From positions 4,806,501 to 4,870,500 of the forward strand of contig NZ_VIWV01000001.1 of NCBI RefSeq assembly GCF_007829875.1: 64,000 bases of DNA, in the 5' to 3' direction. The number at the start of each line of letters is the position of its first letter. Position 1 is the first letter of the stretch. The DNA is from Streptomyces capillispiralis (lineage in GTDB: Bacteria > Actinomycetota > Actinomycetes > Streptomycetales > Streptomycetaceae). Positions 16,877 through 25,941 of the stretch are shown here, in pieces. A program made the translations under genes and the position numbers. The notes beneath the pieces were generated by a model that was not told the origin of the DNA, searched no databases, and worked only from the letters and a program-made list of their open reading frames with translations.

Positions 16877-18195
16877 CCCACGGACACACGACCGGCACGG
16901 GCACGAGCCCGGAGCCGCCCGGCCCGTACGGAACGCCGTACGCGGGAGACACGGGCGCGGCCCCGGCGCCGACGCCGTACACGGTCCCCCAGCAGCGCAC
17001 GGACGGTGCCGCGCCCACCCCGGCACCCGCGAGACCGGGCCGTGACCGGTACCTGGACCTGCTGCGCTCCGTCGCCCTGGTGCGCGTCGTGGTGTACCAC
17101 CTGTTCGGCTGGGCCTGGCTGACCGTGCTGTTCCCGTCGATGGGCGTGATGTTCGCGCTGGCGGGCTCGCTGATGGCGCGGTCCCTGAAGCGCCCGGCGT
17201 GGAGCGTGATCCGCGGGCGGGTCCGCCGGCTGCTGCCGCCCCTGTGGGTGTTCGCGGTGGTCGTGCTGGCGCTGTTGTTCGTGAGCGGCTGGAGCCCCTC
17301 GAAGGACCCGGACCAGGACGGGGTCTGGGGCCTGGTCAACCTGCTCAACTACCTCGTCCCGATAGGCGCCCCGCCCTACCCGGTGGATGCCGGAGTCCTG
17401 GGGCCGCTGGAGTCCACCTGGGCGGACGAGACGGTGGGGCCGCTGTGGTACCTGCGCGCCTACCTGTGGTTCGTCATCGCGTCGCCGTTGCTGCTCCGGC
17501 TGTTCCGCCGGGCCCCCTGGCCGACCCTGCTGGCCCCGCTGGGCCTGACGGCGATCGTCGGCACGGGCCTGGTGACCATCCCCGGCGAACTGGGCAACGC
17601 GGTCACCGACTTCGCGGTCTACGGCAGTTGCTGGGTGCTGGGTTTCGCCCACCACGACGGCCTGCTCCAGCAGATCCCGCGGTACGTCTCCGTCTCCTGC
17701 GCGTCCCTGGTGATGGCCTTCGGCCTGTGGTGGGCCTCGGGTCACCTCGGTCCCGCGGGCTGGGACCTCAATGAGATCCCACTGGCCGATGCCGCCTGGT
17801 CGTTCGGTTTCGTGGTGATCCTGCTCCAGTACGCCCCGTCGTGGCGGGAACTCCCGGGACGCCTGGCGAACTGGGACGGGCTGGTGACCCTGTCCAACAA
17901 CCGGGCGGTCACCATCTACCTGTGGCACAACATGATGATCATGGCGACGTTCCCGATCATCGACCTGCTGTACCGGCTCCCGTTCATGGAGAGCGAACGG
18001 GCGGCGGCCGCTCTCGACAGTACGTACACGATCTGGACCTTCGCCCTGGTCTGGCCGCTCATCGGCCTGATGATCCTCGCGGTCGGCTGGGTCGAGGACC
18101 TCGCGGCGAAGCGCACGCCACGCCTGTGGCCGAACGGCGGCGCGAAGCGCACCACCGGCGGGCGGGGCCGGTCCGGCGCGGCGCGCGGCGGCTGA
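16873..18195 (+). CDS. matB: MatB: membrane acyltransferase (type 3 family)
   Basis: Protein of 440 aa with a Pro/Thr-rich cytoplasmic start (about 1-55) and then a ten-helix acyltransferase-3 domain beginning DRYLDLLRSVALVRVVVYH, with the conserved Arg and His of this family. The ATGA overlap with matA indicates strict co-translation. It is expected to O- or N-acylate or export the PNAG-like polymer made by MatA. The C-terminus is basic. Confidence 0.9.
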   Translation: MTHGHTTGTGTSPEPPGPYGTPYAGDTGAAPAPTPYTVPQQRTDGAAPTPAPARPGRDRYLDLLRSVALVRVVVYHLFGWAWLTVLFPSMGVMFALAGSLMARSLKRPAWSVIRGRVRRLLPPLWVFAVVVLALLFVSGWSPSKDPDQDGVWGLVNLLNYLVPIGAPPYPVDAGVLGPLESTWADETVGPLWYLRAYLWFVIASPLLLRLFRRAPWPTLLAPLGLTAIVGTGLVTIPGELGNAVTDFAVYGSCWVLGFAHHDGLLQQIPRYVSVSCASLVMAFGLWWASGHLGPAGWDLNEIPLADAAWSFGFVVILLQYAPSWRELPGRLANWDGLVTLSNNRAVTIYLWHNMMIMATFPIIDLLYRLPFMESERAAAALDSTYTIWTFALVWPLIGLMILAVGWVEDLAAKRTPRLWPNGGAKRTTGGRGRSGAARGG

Positions 18196-18334
18196 CGGGC
18201 GCCTGTTCACGCGGCCCCGGCCGGTCAGTGGCCCAGCGCCCACGGGGAAACGCCGCTGTGGTTCACAGGGGACCGGCATGCCACACTGCCCCCTGTTGCG
18301 TAAGTGAACAGAGCGGCCAGGGGGGCGTGTACGG

Positions 18335-19246
18335 ATGAGCAAGCGGCAGACGCAGAAGATGCTGCGGTTGATGGCGAGCGGGGAGCCGGTCGAGCTCACC
18401 AGCGCGATGGCATCCGTGAAGAAGCTCGCCAGACTCGCCTTCACGGCCCAGCAGTTCGGGTACGAGTACGCGGACGTGCGGCAGGGCGGCGGGAACAACA
18501 GCCAGCTGAAGATGCTGATCGTGCCCGATCACAGTCCGCAGGCCCGCGCCCGGGCCGCGCAGAACTGGGCGCAGTACCCGAACGCCGGTGACGGGATCTC
18601 CCTGCCGCCCCTCGTGCCGGACGCCTTCGAACTGCTCAAGGCCCGCATCAACTTCGACCTCACCGGCAAGAGCGCCGAGAAGCGGATGGGGTACGGGGCC
18701 CTCGGTGTCTCCATCGGCTCTGTGCTCTTCGCCTACCAGGCGGGCGGCTCGTCCGACGACTTCGTCGTCGCGGCCGTGGTGTGGCTGGTCGTCATGGCGA
18801 TCCTCGGCATCGGCTTCGTCGTCACCCGCAAGCGCAACGCCAAGTTCGCGGCCCGGTTGCAGGCGGCCGGATTCGCCCCGGTGACGGACGAGACCGGCCG
18901 GGTCCGCTACCTGCCCCCGGGCGGCCAGATGCCGGGCCACGGCAATCCCTTCGCCGGCGGCCCGTACGGCGCCCCCGGCACGGTCCCCGGTTACGGCCAT
19001 CAGCCGCCTCAGCCCCACCAGCCCTCGATGCCGTACCCCCAGCAGGCCCCGGGGCCGTACGCCCCCCAGGCCCCGGCCGCCTACGGCACCCCGCCCGTGC
19101 CCACCCCGTACGGCGCCCCGCCCCAGCCCCCGGCCCAGGCTCCCGGCCCCTACACCCCGCAGCAGCCCCAGCAGCCCCCGTACGGGCAGCCCGCCCAACC
19201 GCCCCACCCCCAGCAGAACCCGCACTGGCAGCCCCCGCAGCACTAG
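18335..19246 (+). CDS. Hypothetical two-TM protein with Pro/Gln-rich tail
   Basis: Protein of 303 aa, family not recognised. Residues 1-115 form a soluble basic head (SKRQTQKMLRLMASGEPVEL), followed by two adjacent TM helices (about 128-147 and 150-167), a short basic stretch (TRKRNAKFAARLQ), and from about 195 a disordered tail of Pro, Gln, Tyr and Ala. This layout is common in actinobacterial membrane scaffolds. It stands alone between matB and an intergenic repeat. Confidence 0.75.
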   Translation: MSKRQTQKMLRLMASGEPVELTSAMASVKKLARLAFTAQQFGYEYADVRQGGGNNSQLKMLIVPDHSPQARARAAQNWAQYPNAGDGISLPPLVPDAFELLKARINFDLTGKSAEKRMGYGALGVSIGSVLFAYQAGGSSDDFVVAAVVWLVVMAILGIGFVVTRKRNAKFAARLQAAGFAPVTDETGRVRYLPPGGQMPGHGNPFAGGPYGAPGTVPGYGHQPPQPHQPSMPYPQQAPGPYAPQAPAAYGTPPVPTPYGAPPQPPAQAPGPYTPQQPQQPPYGQPAQPPHPQQNPHWQPPQH

Positions 19247-19426
19247 GGCCTGTCGCTTGGATCATGCCGGCGTCGCGGAGCGTGGCACGCGCATCTGCCG
19301 CGTCGTCGTCGGTTGCCGACTCCCCCACGCTCGGCTCCGCTCGCGTGGGGGGACCCCCATCGCGTCGCCGCCCTCCTCGGTGGCTCCGTATGGGGTCGCA
19401 GACCTCGCTCCGCGGGCGATCGCCGT
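19247..19426. repeat. Intergenic repeat-like element with hairpin
   Basis: The stretch contains the near-palindrome TCCCCCACGC...GCGTGGGGGGA (19321-19353) and begins with GGGCCTGTCGCTTGGATCAT (19248-19267). Both resemble sequence families I recall recurring between genes in Streptomyces genomes. It may also terminate the upstream gene. Copy number cannot be judged from one window. Confidence 0.4.
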
Positions 19427-19441
19427 TAGGCTGCGACGGTG
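19427..19441 (+). promoter_or_regulatory. -10 hexamer and probable leaderless start
   Basis: TAGGCT (19427-19432) lies 6 nt before the GTG start at 19439. Confidence 0.5.
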
Positions 19442-19972
19442 CGCACGGTCGAGATCCTGTTGGACGAGGCGGCAGAGCTGGCGGTCCGGGAGGCCTGGCG
19501 GCGGCTCGCGGACGCGGGACTGCCCAGTCAGGCGCGCCACCGCTCACCGACCAACAGCCCGCACCTCACCCTGGCCACCTGTCCGGAGCTGACCGCCCCG
19601 ATCCGCTGGGAGCTTGCCGAGGTGGCCGCCTCCCTGCCGCTGCCGGTGCGGTTCACCGGCCTGGTCCGCTTCGAACGGCCCACCTCGGTGCTGGCCTGGG
19701 CGCTGGACCTCGACTCCGCGCTGGCCTGCTTGCAGCGCAGGGTGTGGGAGGCGGTGGCCTCGGACAGTCCGCCCGAGACCCTCAACCCGCTCCATGAGCC
19801 CGGGCGCTGGAGCCCGCACATCACCCTTGGCCGGACCCGGCGGGCCGGTGCCTTCACCGACCGGCGGGTCTCTGAGCTGCTGCCGGAGCCGCCGCTGTCG
19901 GCCCGGCTCACCACCCTGCGCAGTTACGACACCCGGAGCGGCGCTCTGGAGGTGCTGGAGCCCCGCCCCTGA
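19439..19972 (+). CDS. 2H phosphoesterase / 2'-5' RNA ligase-like protein
   Basis: Protein of 177 aa with the two diagnostic HxT motifs: HLT in SPHLTLATC (about 41) and HIT in SPHITLGRTR (about 125). These form the twin-histidine active site of the 2H superfamily (LigT/ThpR, cyclic phosphodiesterases). The natural substrate is unknown. The GTG start follows a -10 hexamer directly, so the message may be leaderless. Confidence 0.82.
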   Translation: MRTVEILLDEAAELAVREAWRRLADAGLPSQARHRSPTNSPHLTLATCPELTAPIRWELAEVAASLPLPVRFTGLVRFERPTSVLAWALDLDSALACLQRRVWEAVASDSPPETLNPLHEPGRWSPHITLGRTRRAGAFTDRRVSELLPEPPLSARLTTLRSYDTRSGALEVLEPRP

Positions 19973-20501
19973 AGGCTGTGTTCCACCCGGCCGGTCGGCA
20001 GTGGTGCCATGGCCCTGGGGAGTGGACGGTGGGGACGGATCGTTCCGGACGGCCTGTGGGCGTCGCGAGGCCGTTGGCGCGGGTGCGCCCGCAGGGGGGG
20101 GCGGGGTCGCCTCGGACGTCGATGATGAGGCCGCTCCGCGTCGCGATCACCTCGCGCCGGCAACCCGTGGGCATGCCCCCGGCTGTCTCGAAGGGGCCTC
20201 ATCGCGGGTGGGGAGCACAACAGCGAGGTCACCGGCCGACCCACCGGACCGGGGCCGTCCCCACGGACGCGTGGACGGCCCCGACGTCCACCGGCCGGAG
20301 GCGCACGAGCCGGACGATCGCGTGCCGGTCCACGCCGGTGCGCGCGGCCCACTGCGCGAGGGCACGAGCGCCACGGGCCAACTCCGCACGCCCTACCAGC
20401 GCCCGGGGGCGGCGGAAATGATGAGCCCACCGCACACGAGCCACGTCATCCGCGATCCCCTGCGCCTCGGCCGGGCGGACCGGCGGCGGAAGGAGTTCAC
20501 G
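19973..20501. other. 529-nt spacer upstream of the furan-type operon
   Basis: No frame here shows a recognisable domain. It contains an inverted repeat (20251-20260 with 20273-20282, plus an inner stem) that could terminate the upstream gene. The promoter of the following operon should lie within the last 200 nt, but I see no convincing -35/-10 pair. Confidence 0.5.
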
Positions 20502-21257
20502 GTGTTGCTTCTCATCTCCCCGGACGGTGTCGAGGAAGCCCTCGACTGTGCCAAGGCGGCGGAGCACCTCGACATCGTCGACGTCAAGAAGCCCGACGAG
20601 GGCTCGCTCGGCGCCAACTTCCCCTGGGTCATCAGGGAGATCCGCGACGCGGTGCCGACGGACAAACCGGTGTCCGCCACCGTGGGAGACGTCCCGTACA
20701 AGCCCGGCACGGTGGCCCAGGCCGCGCTCGGCGCGGTCGTCTCCGGCGCCACGTACATCAAGGTCGGCCTCTACGGATGCACGACGCCCGGTCAGGGCAT
20801 CGAGGTCATGCGCGCGGTCGTCCGGGCGGTGAAGGACCACCGCCCCGAAGCGCTCGTCGTCGCCTCCGGCTACGCCGACGCCCACCGGATCGGCTGCGTC
20901 AACCCGCTCGCCCTGCCCGACATCGCCGCCCGCTCCGGCGCCGACGCCGCCATGCTCGACACCGCGGTCAAGGACGGGACGCGGCTGTTCGACCACGTGC
21001 CGCCGGACCTGTGCGCCGAGTTCGTCCGCCGGGCCCACGCGTCCGGTCTGCTCGCCGCCCTCGCGGGCAGTGTCGAACGAAGCGACCTCGGCGCGCTGAC
21101 CCGCATCGGCACGGACATCGTGGGTGTGCGGGGAGCGGTCTGCGAGGGCGGCGACCGCGACGCCGGACGGATCCAGCCCCACCTGGTGGCCGCCTTCCGG
21201 GCGGAGATGGACCGGCAGGCCCGGGAGCAGGCGGCCGGCGTCCCGGCCGCGAACTGA
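20502..21257 (+). CDS. MfnB-like (5-formylfuran-3-yl)methyl phosphate synthase
   Basis: Protein of 251 aa of the DUF556/MfnB family, which condenses two glyceraldehyde-3-phosphates into 4-(hydroxymethyl)-2-furaldehyde phosphate, the furan core of methanofuran. GTG 20502 was chosen for the AAGGAG site at 20489-20494 and because MLLLISPDGVEEA matches the family start. Lys29 (VDVKKPDEGSLGANFPW), Lys87 (TYIKVGLYG), Asp153 and Lys157 (MLDTAVKDG) match the archaeal catalytic residues as I recall them (K27, K85, D151, K155), with a constant offset of two. Streptomyces make no methanofuran, so the product probably feeds the three following enzymes. Confidence 0.88.
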   Translation: MLLLISPDGVEEALDCAKAAEHLDIVDVKKPDEGSLGANFPWVIREIRDAVPTDKPVSATVGDVPYKPGTVAQAALGAVVSGATYIKVGLYGCTTPGQGIEVMRAVVRAVKDHRPEALVVASGYADAHRIGCVNPLALPDIAARSGADAAMLDTAVKDGTRLFDHVPPDLCAEFVRRAHASGLLAALAGSVERSDLGALTRIGTDIVGVRGAVCEGGDRDAGRIQPHLVAAFRAEMDRQAREQAAGVPAAN

Positions 21258-21265
21258 CCACCGGC

Positions 21266-22669
21266 ATGCCGGCCTCCGAGCCCGACCGCGTCCCTGGCCA
21301 CCGAGCCGCGCGTTTCCCCGTCGTCGACCCGGCCACCGGGAAGACCTTCGACGAGGCCCCCGACCAGCAGCCGGACGAGCTGGACTCCGTGGTCGACCGG
21401 GCCCGGCGGGCCTGGCACGGCTGGCGCGCCGACCCCGCCGCCCGCACCACCGCGTTGCGCGTGGCGGCCGACGCCGTGGAGGCAGCCGGCGAGGAACTCG
21501 CCCGGTTGCTCACCCGGGAGCAGGGCAAGCCCCTGACCGAGTCGTACGCGGAGATCGCCCGTACGGCGGCCCGCCTGCGCCACTTCGCCGACCTCGCCCC
21601 GAGGACCCGGCGCATCACCGACGGCCGGCCCGTGGACAGCGAGATCCGCTGGCGATCCCTCGGACCCGTCGCCGCGATCGTGCCGTGGAACTTCCCCCTT
21701 CAGCTCGCGGCGGCCAAGTTCGCGCCCGCGCTCGCGGCGGGCAACACCGTCATCCTCAAACCGTCCCCCTTCACCCCGCTCGCCACCAGGCTGCTCGGTT
21801 CCGTCCTCGCCACCGTCCTGCCCGAGGACGTGCTGACGGTCGTCACCGGCCGCGAACCGCTCGGCGCCCGCCTCGCCTCCCACCCCGGCATCCGCCACGT
21901 CACCTTCACCGGCTCGGTGCCCACCGGGCGGACCGTGGCCGAAGCGGCGGCGTCCTCGCTCGCCCGGGTCACCCTGGAGCTGGGCGGCAACGACGCCGCC
22001 GTCCTGCTGGACGACGTCGAGGTGGACCGGATCGCGGACCGGCTGTTCTGGGCCGCCTTCCGCAACTGCGGACAGGTCTGCATGGCGGTCAAACGCGTCT
22101 ACGCCCCGGCCCGGCTCCACGCCCAGGTCGTCGAAGCCCTCGCCGAGCGCGCCAGGACCGTCGTCGTCGGGCCCGGCCTCGACCCGGACACCCGGCTGGG
22201 ACCGGTCAACAACGCCCCCCAGCTGGCCCGGGTCGAGCAGATCACGCGGCGGGCCCTGGCGGACGGCGCCCGGGCGGCGGCCGGCGGCCACCGGCCGGCC
22301 GGGCGGGGGAACTTCTTCGCCCCCACGATCCTCACCGACGTCCCGCCCGACAGCCCGGTGGTGACCGAGGAGCAGTTCGGTCCGGTCCTGCCCGTACTGC
22401 CGTACCGGAGCCTCGACGAAGCCGTCGACGCCGCCAACGGCACCGGCTTCGGACTGGGCGGGTCCGTGTGGGGCACCGACCTCGACCGGGCCGAGGCGGT
22501 GGCCGACCGGCTCGAATGCGGCACGGCCTGGATCAACCACCACGCCGAACTGTCCCTCGCCCAGCCCTTCGCGGGCGTCAAGGACAGCGGCGTCGGCGTG
22601 GCGGGCGGAGCGTGGGGGCTGTACGGCAACCTGCGGCCGTTCGTCGTCCACCGTCCGCAGGAGGTGTGA
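21266..22669 (+). CDS. Aldehyde dehydrogenase
   Basis: NAD(P)-dependent aldehyde dehydrogenase of 467 aa. The Rossmann/active-site landmarks are PWNFPLQLA, KPSPFTPL, TGSVPTGR, the general base Glu238 in LELGGND, and the catalytic Cys272 in FRNCGQVCMA. It starts at ATG 21266, 8 nt after the furan synthase stop, and is followed by the alcohol dehydrogenase gene after 1 nt. In context it could oxidise the furan aldehyde carbon to a carboxylate. Sequence alone fits the broad succinate-semialdehyde/aldehyde dehydrogenase group, so substrate assignment is inference. Confidence 0.9.
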   Translation: MPASEPDRVPGHRAARFPVVDPATGKTFDEAPDQQPDELDSVVDRARRAWHGWRADPAARTTALRVAADAVEAAGEELARLLTREQGKPLTESYAEIARTAARLRHFADLAPRTRRITDGRPVDSEIRWRSLGPVAAIVPWNFPLQLAAAKFAPALAAGNTVILKPSPFTPLATRLLGSVLATVLPEDVLTVVTGREPLGARLASHPGIRHVTFTGSVPTGRTVAEAAASSLARVTLELGGNDAAVLLDDVEVDRIADRLFWAAFRNCGQVCMAVKRVYAPARLHAQVVEALAERARTVVVGPGLDPDTRLGPVNNAPQLARVEQITRRALADGARAAAGGHRPAGRGNFFAPTILTDVPPDSPVVTEEQFGPVLPVLPYRSLDEAVDAANGTGFGLGGSVWGTDLDRAEAVADRLECGTAWINHHAELSLAQPFAGVKDSGVGVAGGAWGLYGNLRPFVVHRPQEV

Positions 22670-22670
22670 G

Positions 22671-23777
22671 GTGAGGTTCCAGGCGGCCGTACTGCGCTCG
22701 TACGAGGATCCGTTCACGCTCGAGGAGGTGGCCCTGCGGACGGAACCCGCCGCCGGTGAGATCCTGGTCCGGATCGCCGGCTGCGGGATGTGCCGGACCG
22801 ACCTCGGGGTCCGGCGAGCGGCCGGCAGCAGCCCGCTGCCGGCGGTGCTCGGCCACGAGGGGGCCGGGGTCGTGGTGCGGACGGGCGGCGGCCCGGACAC
22901 CACGATCGGCGTGGGTGACCACGTCGTGCTGAGCTTCGACTCCTGCGGGCACTGCCGCAACTGCCGCGGCGCGGCCCCTGCCTACTGCGACTCCTTCGCC
23001 TCCCTCAATCTCTTCGGGGGACGCGCACAGGACGCGCCGCGGCTCACCGACGCGGCCGGGGAAGCGCTGGCCCCCCGGTGGTTCGGCCAGTCCTCCTTCG
23101 CCGAGTACGCACTCGTCTCGGCCCGCAACGCCGTTCGGGTCGACCGAGCACTGCCCGTCGAACTGCTCGGGCCGCTCGGCTGCGGGTTCCTCACCGGCGC
23201 CGGAGCCGTGCTGAACACCTTCGCCGCCGGCCCGGGTGACACCGTCGTCGTCATCGGCGCGGGAGCCGTGGGTCTGGCCGCGGTGATGGCGGCCACCGCC
23301 GCCGGCGCGCTGACCGTGGCCGTGGACCGGCACCCCCGGCGGCTGGCCCTGGCCGAGCGGTTCGGCGCGATCCCGCTGCCCGCCGAGACGGCCGGACTGG
23401 CCGAGTGGATCCGGCGGGTCAGCGACGGCGGCGCGCAGTACGCGCTCGACACCACGGCCTCAGCCCCGCTCATCAACGACGCGCTCCGGGCACTGCGCCC
23501 CACCGGCAGCCTCGGCCTGGTGGCACGGATCCGCACCGCGCTGCCGCTCGAACCGGGCACGCTCGACCAGGGCCGCAGCATCCGCCACATCTGCGAAGGG
23601 GACGCCGTCCCCGCACTGCTGATACCGCTGCTGACCCGGCTCTGGCAGGCCGGACGCTTCCCCTTCGACCAGCTCATCCGCACCTACCCGCTGGCCGACA
23701 TCAACGAGGCCGAGCGCGACTGCGGCGCCGGCCGCGTGGTCAAACCCGTCCTGCTCCCGACCGGAAGGAGCCGGTGA
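22671..23777 (+). CDS. Zinc-dependent alcohol dehydrogenase (MDR family)
   Basis: Protein of 368 aa. The catalytic zinc site comprises Cys in GCGMCRTD and His/Glu in LGHEGAG. The structural zinc comes from four cysteines in DSCGHCRNCRGAAPAYC. The NAD-binding fold is VVVIGAGAVGLAAV, followed by an Asp (VAVDRHPRR) that favours NAD. It is closest in pattern to aryl-alcohol dehydrogenases. A GTG start directly after the ALDH stop shows operon coupling. In the cluster it may oxidise the furan hydroxymethyl group. Confidence 0.9.
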   Translation: MRFQAAVLRSYEDPFTLEEVALRTEPAAGEILVRIAGCGMCRTDLGVRRAAGSSPLPAVLGHEGAGVVVRTGGGPDTTIGVGDHVVLSFDSCGHCRNCRGAAPAYCDSFASLNLFGGRAQDAPRLTDAAGEALAPRWFGQSSFAEYALVSARNAVRVDRALPVELLGPLGCGFLTGAGAVLNTFAAGPGDTVVVIGAGAVGLAAVMAATAAGALTVAVDRHPRRLALAERFGAIPLPAETAGLAEWIRRVSDGGAQYALDTTASAPLINDALRALRPTGSLGLVARIRTALPLEPGTLDQGRSIRHICEGDAVPALLIPLLTRLWQAGRFPFDQLIRTYPLADINEAERDCGAGRVVKPVLLPTGRSR

Positions 23778-23857
23778 GCGCGGCCCCCAGCATCGCGGAC
23801 CCACCGCATCCGACGAGCAGGAAGCTCGTGGTCCCCACTTCCGTCAACGGAGGAGAC

Positions 23858-24763
23858 ATGACCGGCACGGCACCGCAGCAGACGGACGTGGAAGGCGTGG
23901 ACGGAGGTGTGGGCCTGACCGCCTTCCTGGTCGCCGCGGCACGGGCGATCGAGACCTACCGCGACGACAGCCTGGCTCAGGACACCTACGCGGAACACTT
24001 CGTGCGCGCTGCCCCGGCGTGCGCGGACTGGCCGGTGCGCATCCAGCGGGTCCCGGAGGGGGACGGCAACCCGCTGTGGGGGCGGTTCGCCCGCTACTTC
24101 GGCCTGCGGACCAGGGTCCTCGACGACTTCCTGCTCCGGTCGGTCCGGACGGGCCCCCGGCAGGTGGTCCTGCTGGGAGCGGGGCTGGACACGCGCGCCT
24201 TCCGGCTGGACTGGCCGTCCGGCTGCGAGGTCTTCGAGGTCGACCGGGCGGGCGTGCTGGAGTTCAAGCACCAAGTGCTCACGGACCTGGCGGCCACCCC
24301 AAAGGTGAAGCGCGTCACCGTACCGGCCGACCTGCGCGCGGACTGGGTCGGCGCGCTGACCAACGTCGGCTTCGACCCCGCGGCACCGAGCGTCTGGCTG
24401 GCCGAGGGACTCCTCTTCTACCTGCCGGGCCCCGCCGAGACGTACCTCGTCGACATGGTGGACAGGCTGACCACCGAAGGCAGCGCCCTGGCCTTCGAGG
24501 CCAAGCTGGAGAAGGACCTGATGCTGTACCGCGACAGCCCGATCTACACGGCGACGCGAGAACAGACCGGTATCGACCTGCTCCACCTCTTCGACAAGGG
24601 GCCGCGACCCGACTCCGCGGGCGACCTGACGGCCAAGGGCTGGTCCACCTCGATGTCCACGCCCTTCGACTTCACCCGTCGGCACGGACGTGGCCCCCTC
24701 CCCGAGCCGAACGACGCACTGGAGGGAAACCGGTGGGTGTTCGCGTACAAGTCACGGCCATGA
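23858..24763 (+). CDS. SAM-dependent O-methyltransferase (TIGR00027/LCM type)
   Basis: Protein of 301 aa from ATG 23858 with GGAGGAG just upstream. An in-frame GTG at 23774 overlaps the previous stop (GTGA) behind GGAAGGAG and would add 28 residues. The SAM motif VVLLGAGLDTRAFRL (about 105-119) with EVFEVDRAGVLEFK and WLAEGLLFYLP is typical of the leucine-carboxyl-methyltransferase-like family, many members of which methylate carboxylates or hydroxyls of small molecules. As the last gene of the cluster it could esterify or etherify the furan acid. An inverted repeat (24847-24856 with 24892-24901) lies between it and the convergent EF-hand gene. Confidence 0.88.
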   Translation: MTGTAPQQTDVEGVDGGVGLTAFLVAAARAIETYRDDSLAQDTYAEHFVRAAPACADWPVRIQRVPEGDGNPLWGRFARYFGLRTRVLDDFLLRSVRTGPRQVVLLGAGLDTRAFRLDWPSGCEVFEVDRAGVLEFKHQVLTDLAATPKVKRVTVPADLRADWVGALTNVGFDPAAPSVWLAEGLLFYLPGPAETYLVDMVDRLTTEGSALAFEAKLEKDLMLYRDSPIYTATREQTGIDLLHLFDKGPRPDSAGDLTAKGWSTSMSTPFDFTRRHGRGPLPEPNDALEGNRWVFAYKSRP

Positions 24764-24913
24764 GGCCCGCAGCGCTCACGACGACGTCAGCACGGGAGCC
24801 GGGGACGGGGCCTGCCGCGGGCCCGCACGGCGGGACGCGTCCCGGTGGAGGGGCAGCCCGGTCGTGTCGCAGCGGTTGCCGCCCGCGCCCGGCGCTGCCC
24901 CTCACGGGCCGTG

Positions 24914-25453
24914 TCAGACGGACCGGGCGGCCACGAGCCGGTCGCCCGGGATCCCGGCCAGGTCCGGCGCGTAGTAGTCCTCGATGCCGGCGGCCCACGT
25001 ACCCACGGTGATGCGGTCCTCGGCGTCCGGGCCGAAGGCGTCGAAGAGGGCGTGGATGTTCGCCTCCTCGAAGCCGATCGCCGTCATCAGGGACACGAAG
25101 AGGGGGCGCTCGATCAGACCGTCCCCGTCGGGGTCGCCGAGTGCGGCGAGAGCCTCGGCGAACTCGGTGATCGTGGGGCCGAAACGCTCGGGGTCGAGCA
25201 CGAACGGACGGAACTCGTCCACGGTGATCACACCGTCGCCGTTGGCGTCCAGTTCAGTGGCCAGCGTCGTCCAGTAGCGGCGGAACGCCGCCCGGATGGC
25301 GGCCTTGGCGCCGTCGTCCGACGCGGCCGCCGCCTCCAGAACACGGCCCGTCATCAGGTCGAAGTCTCCGGAGTCGATTACTCCGTTGCCGTTGGCGTCG
25401 AAGAGGGAGAAAACCAGTTCAACCCGCTTGGCGGCCTCAGTCCGCATGTCCAT
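24914..25453 (-). CDS. EF-hand calcium-binding protein
   Basis: Calmodulin-like protein of 179 aa from ATG 25453 (MDMRTEAAKRVELVF). Three calcium loops are clear: DANGNGVIDSGD (about 20), DANGDGVITVDE (about 71) and DPDGDGLIERPL (about 107). A fourth, degenerate hand (FGPDAEDRITVGTW) completes the usual four. It is soluble with no signal peptide. Similar EF-hand proteins occur in several copies in Streptomyces and are thought to buffer or sense calcium. It converges on the methyltransferase gene. Confidence 0.9.
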   Translation of the reverse strand: MDMRTEAAKRVELVFSLFDANGNGVIDSGDFDLMTGRVLEAAAASDDGAKAAIRAAFRRYWTTLATELDANGDGVITVDEFRPFVLDPERFGPTITEFAEALAALGDPDGDGLIERPLFVSLMTAIGFEEANIHALFDAFGPDAEDRITVGTWAAGIEDYYAPDLAGIPGDRLVAARSV

Positions 25454-25941
25454 CACCTGTCTTCTGTGACCCGACGACTCCGGGCCTGTCCCATGAGTGC
25501 CTCTACGTGACCGTGTGGCCGGCACACGCCCGACCCCGCGCGTGTAGCGGCCATGACCCATGGAACCGCCCTGAGGAGCCGCGAGATCTCGGTCTTCGCT
25601 TGTGGTGACAGAAAGACTGCCGAATGAGCGTGTGTGACAGGTCGGATGCCTCACCTGCGACAACCAGACCGCTTCGACTGATCCCGTTCATCAGCTCACA
25701 TGATTCCGCTTCCCTGGTAGGGAGTTGGGGGAGGAGGAACGGCGCCCGCGCCGGCCGAGCAGCCCGGCCATGTGGCGTTCGCGACCACATGGCCGGGTCC
25801 CTGCTGTCGGCCGATCTCACCGATGCCATCGGCTTGACCGGTGCCTTCGCCGATGCACTACGTCGACTGCGTCCGCGCGGGACCGGACACGGCCCGGGCC
25901 GGGTGGCGGTGAATCCGGCGGGTGCCCGTTTCCGCCGGTTG
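25454..25941. other. 488-nt gap with hairpin and degraded sequence
   Basis: It holds the EF-hand gene promoter on its left, a perfect 13-bp hairpin (25763-25775 with 25785-25797) and a possible transposase remnant on its right. Base composition is less GC-rich than in flanking genes. A 311-residue frame crosses this region on the plus strand but is not credible. Confidence 0.45.
25790..25926 (+). pseudogene. Possible N-terminal remnant of an IS1380-type transposase
   Basis: The translation contains DLTDAIGLTGAFADALRRL followed by HGPGRVAVN. This resembles the start of IS1380-family transposases, as I recall them, where a LADRxGLTxALSxAL stretch precedes HDRGRVLVD. Only about 45 codons remain, with no catalytic region. 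The call rests on remembered family pattern and needs a search. Confidence 0.35.
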
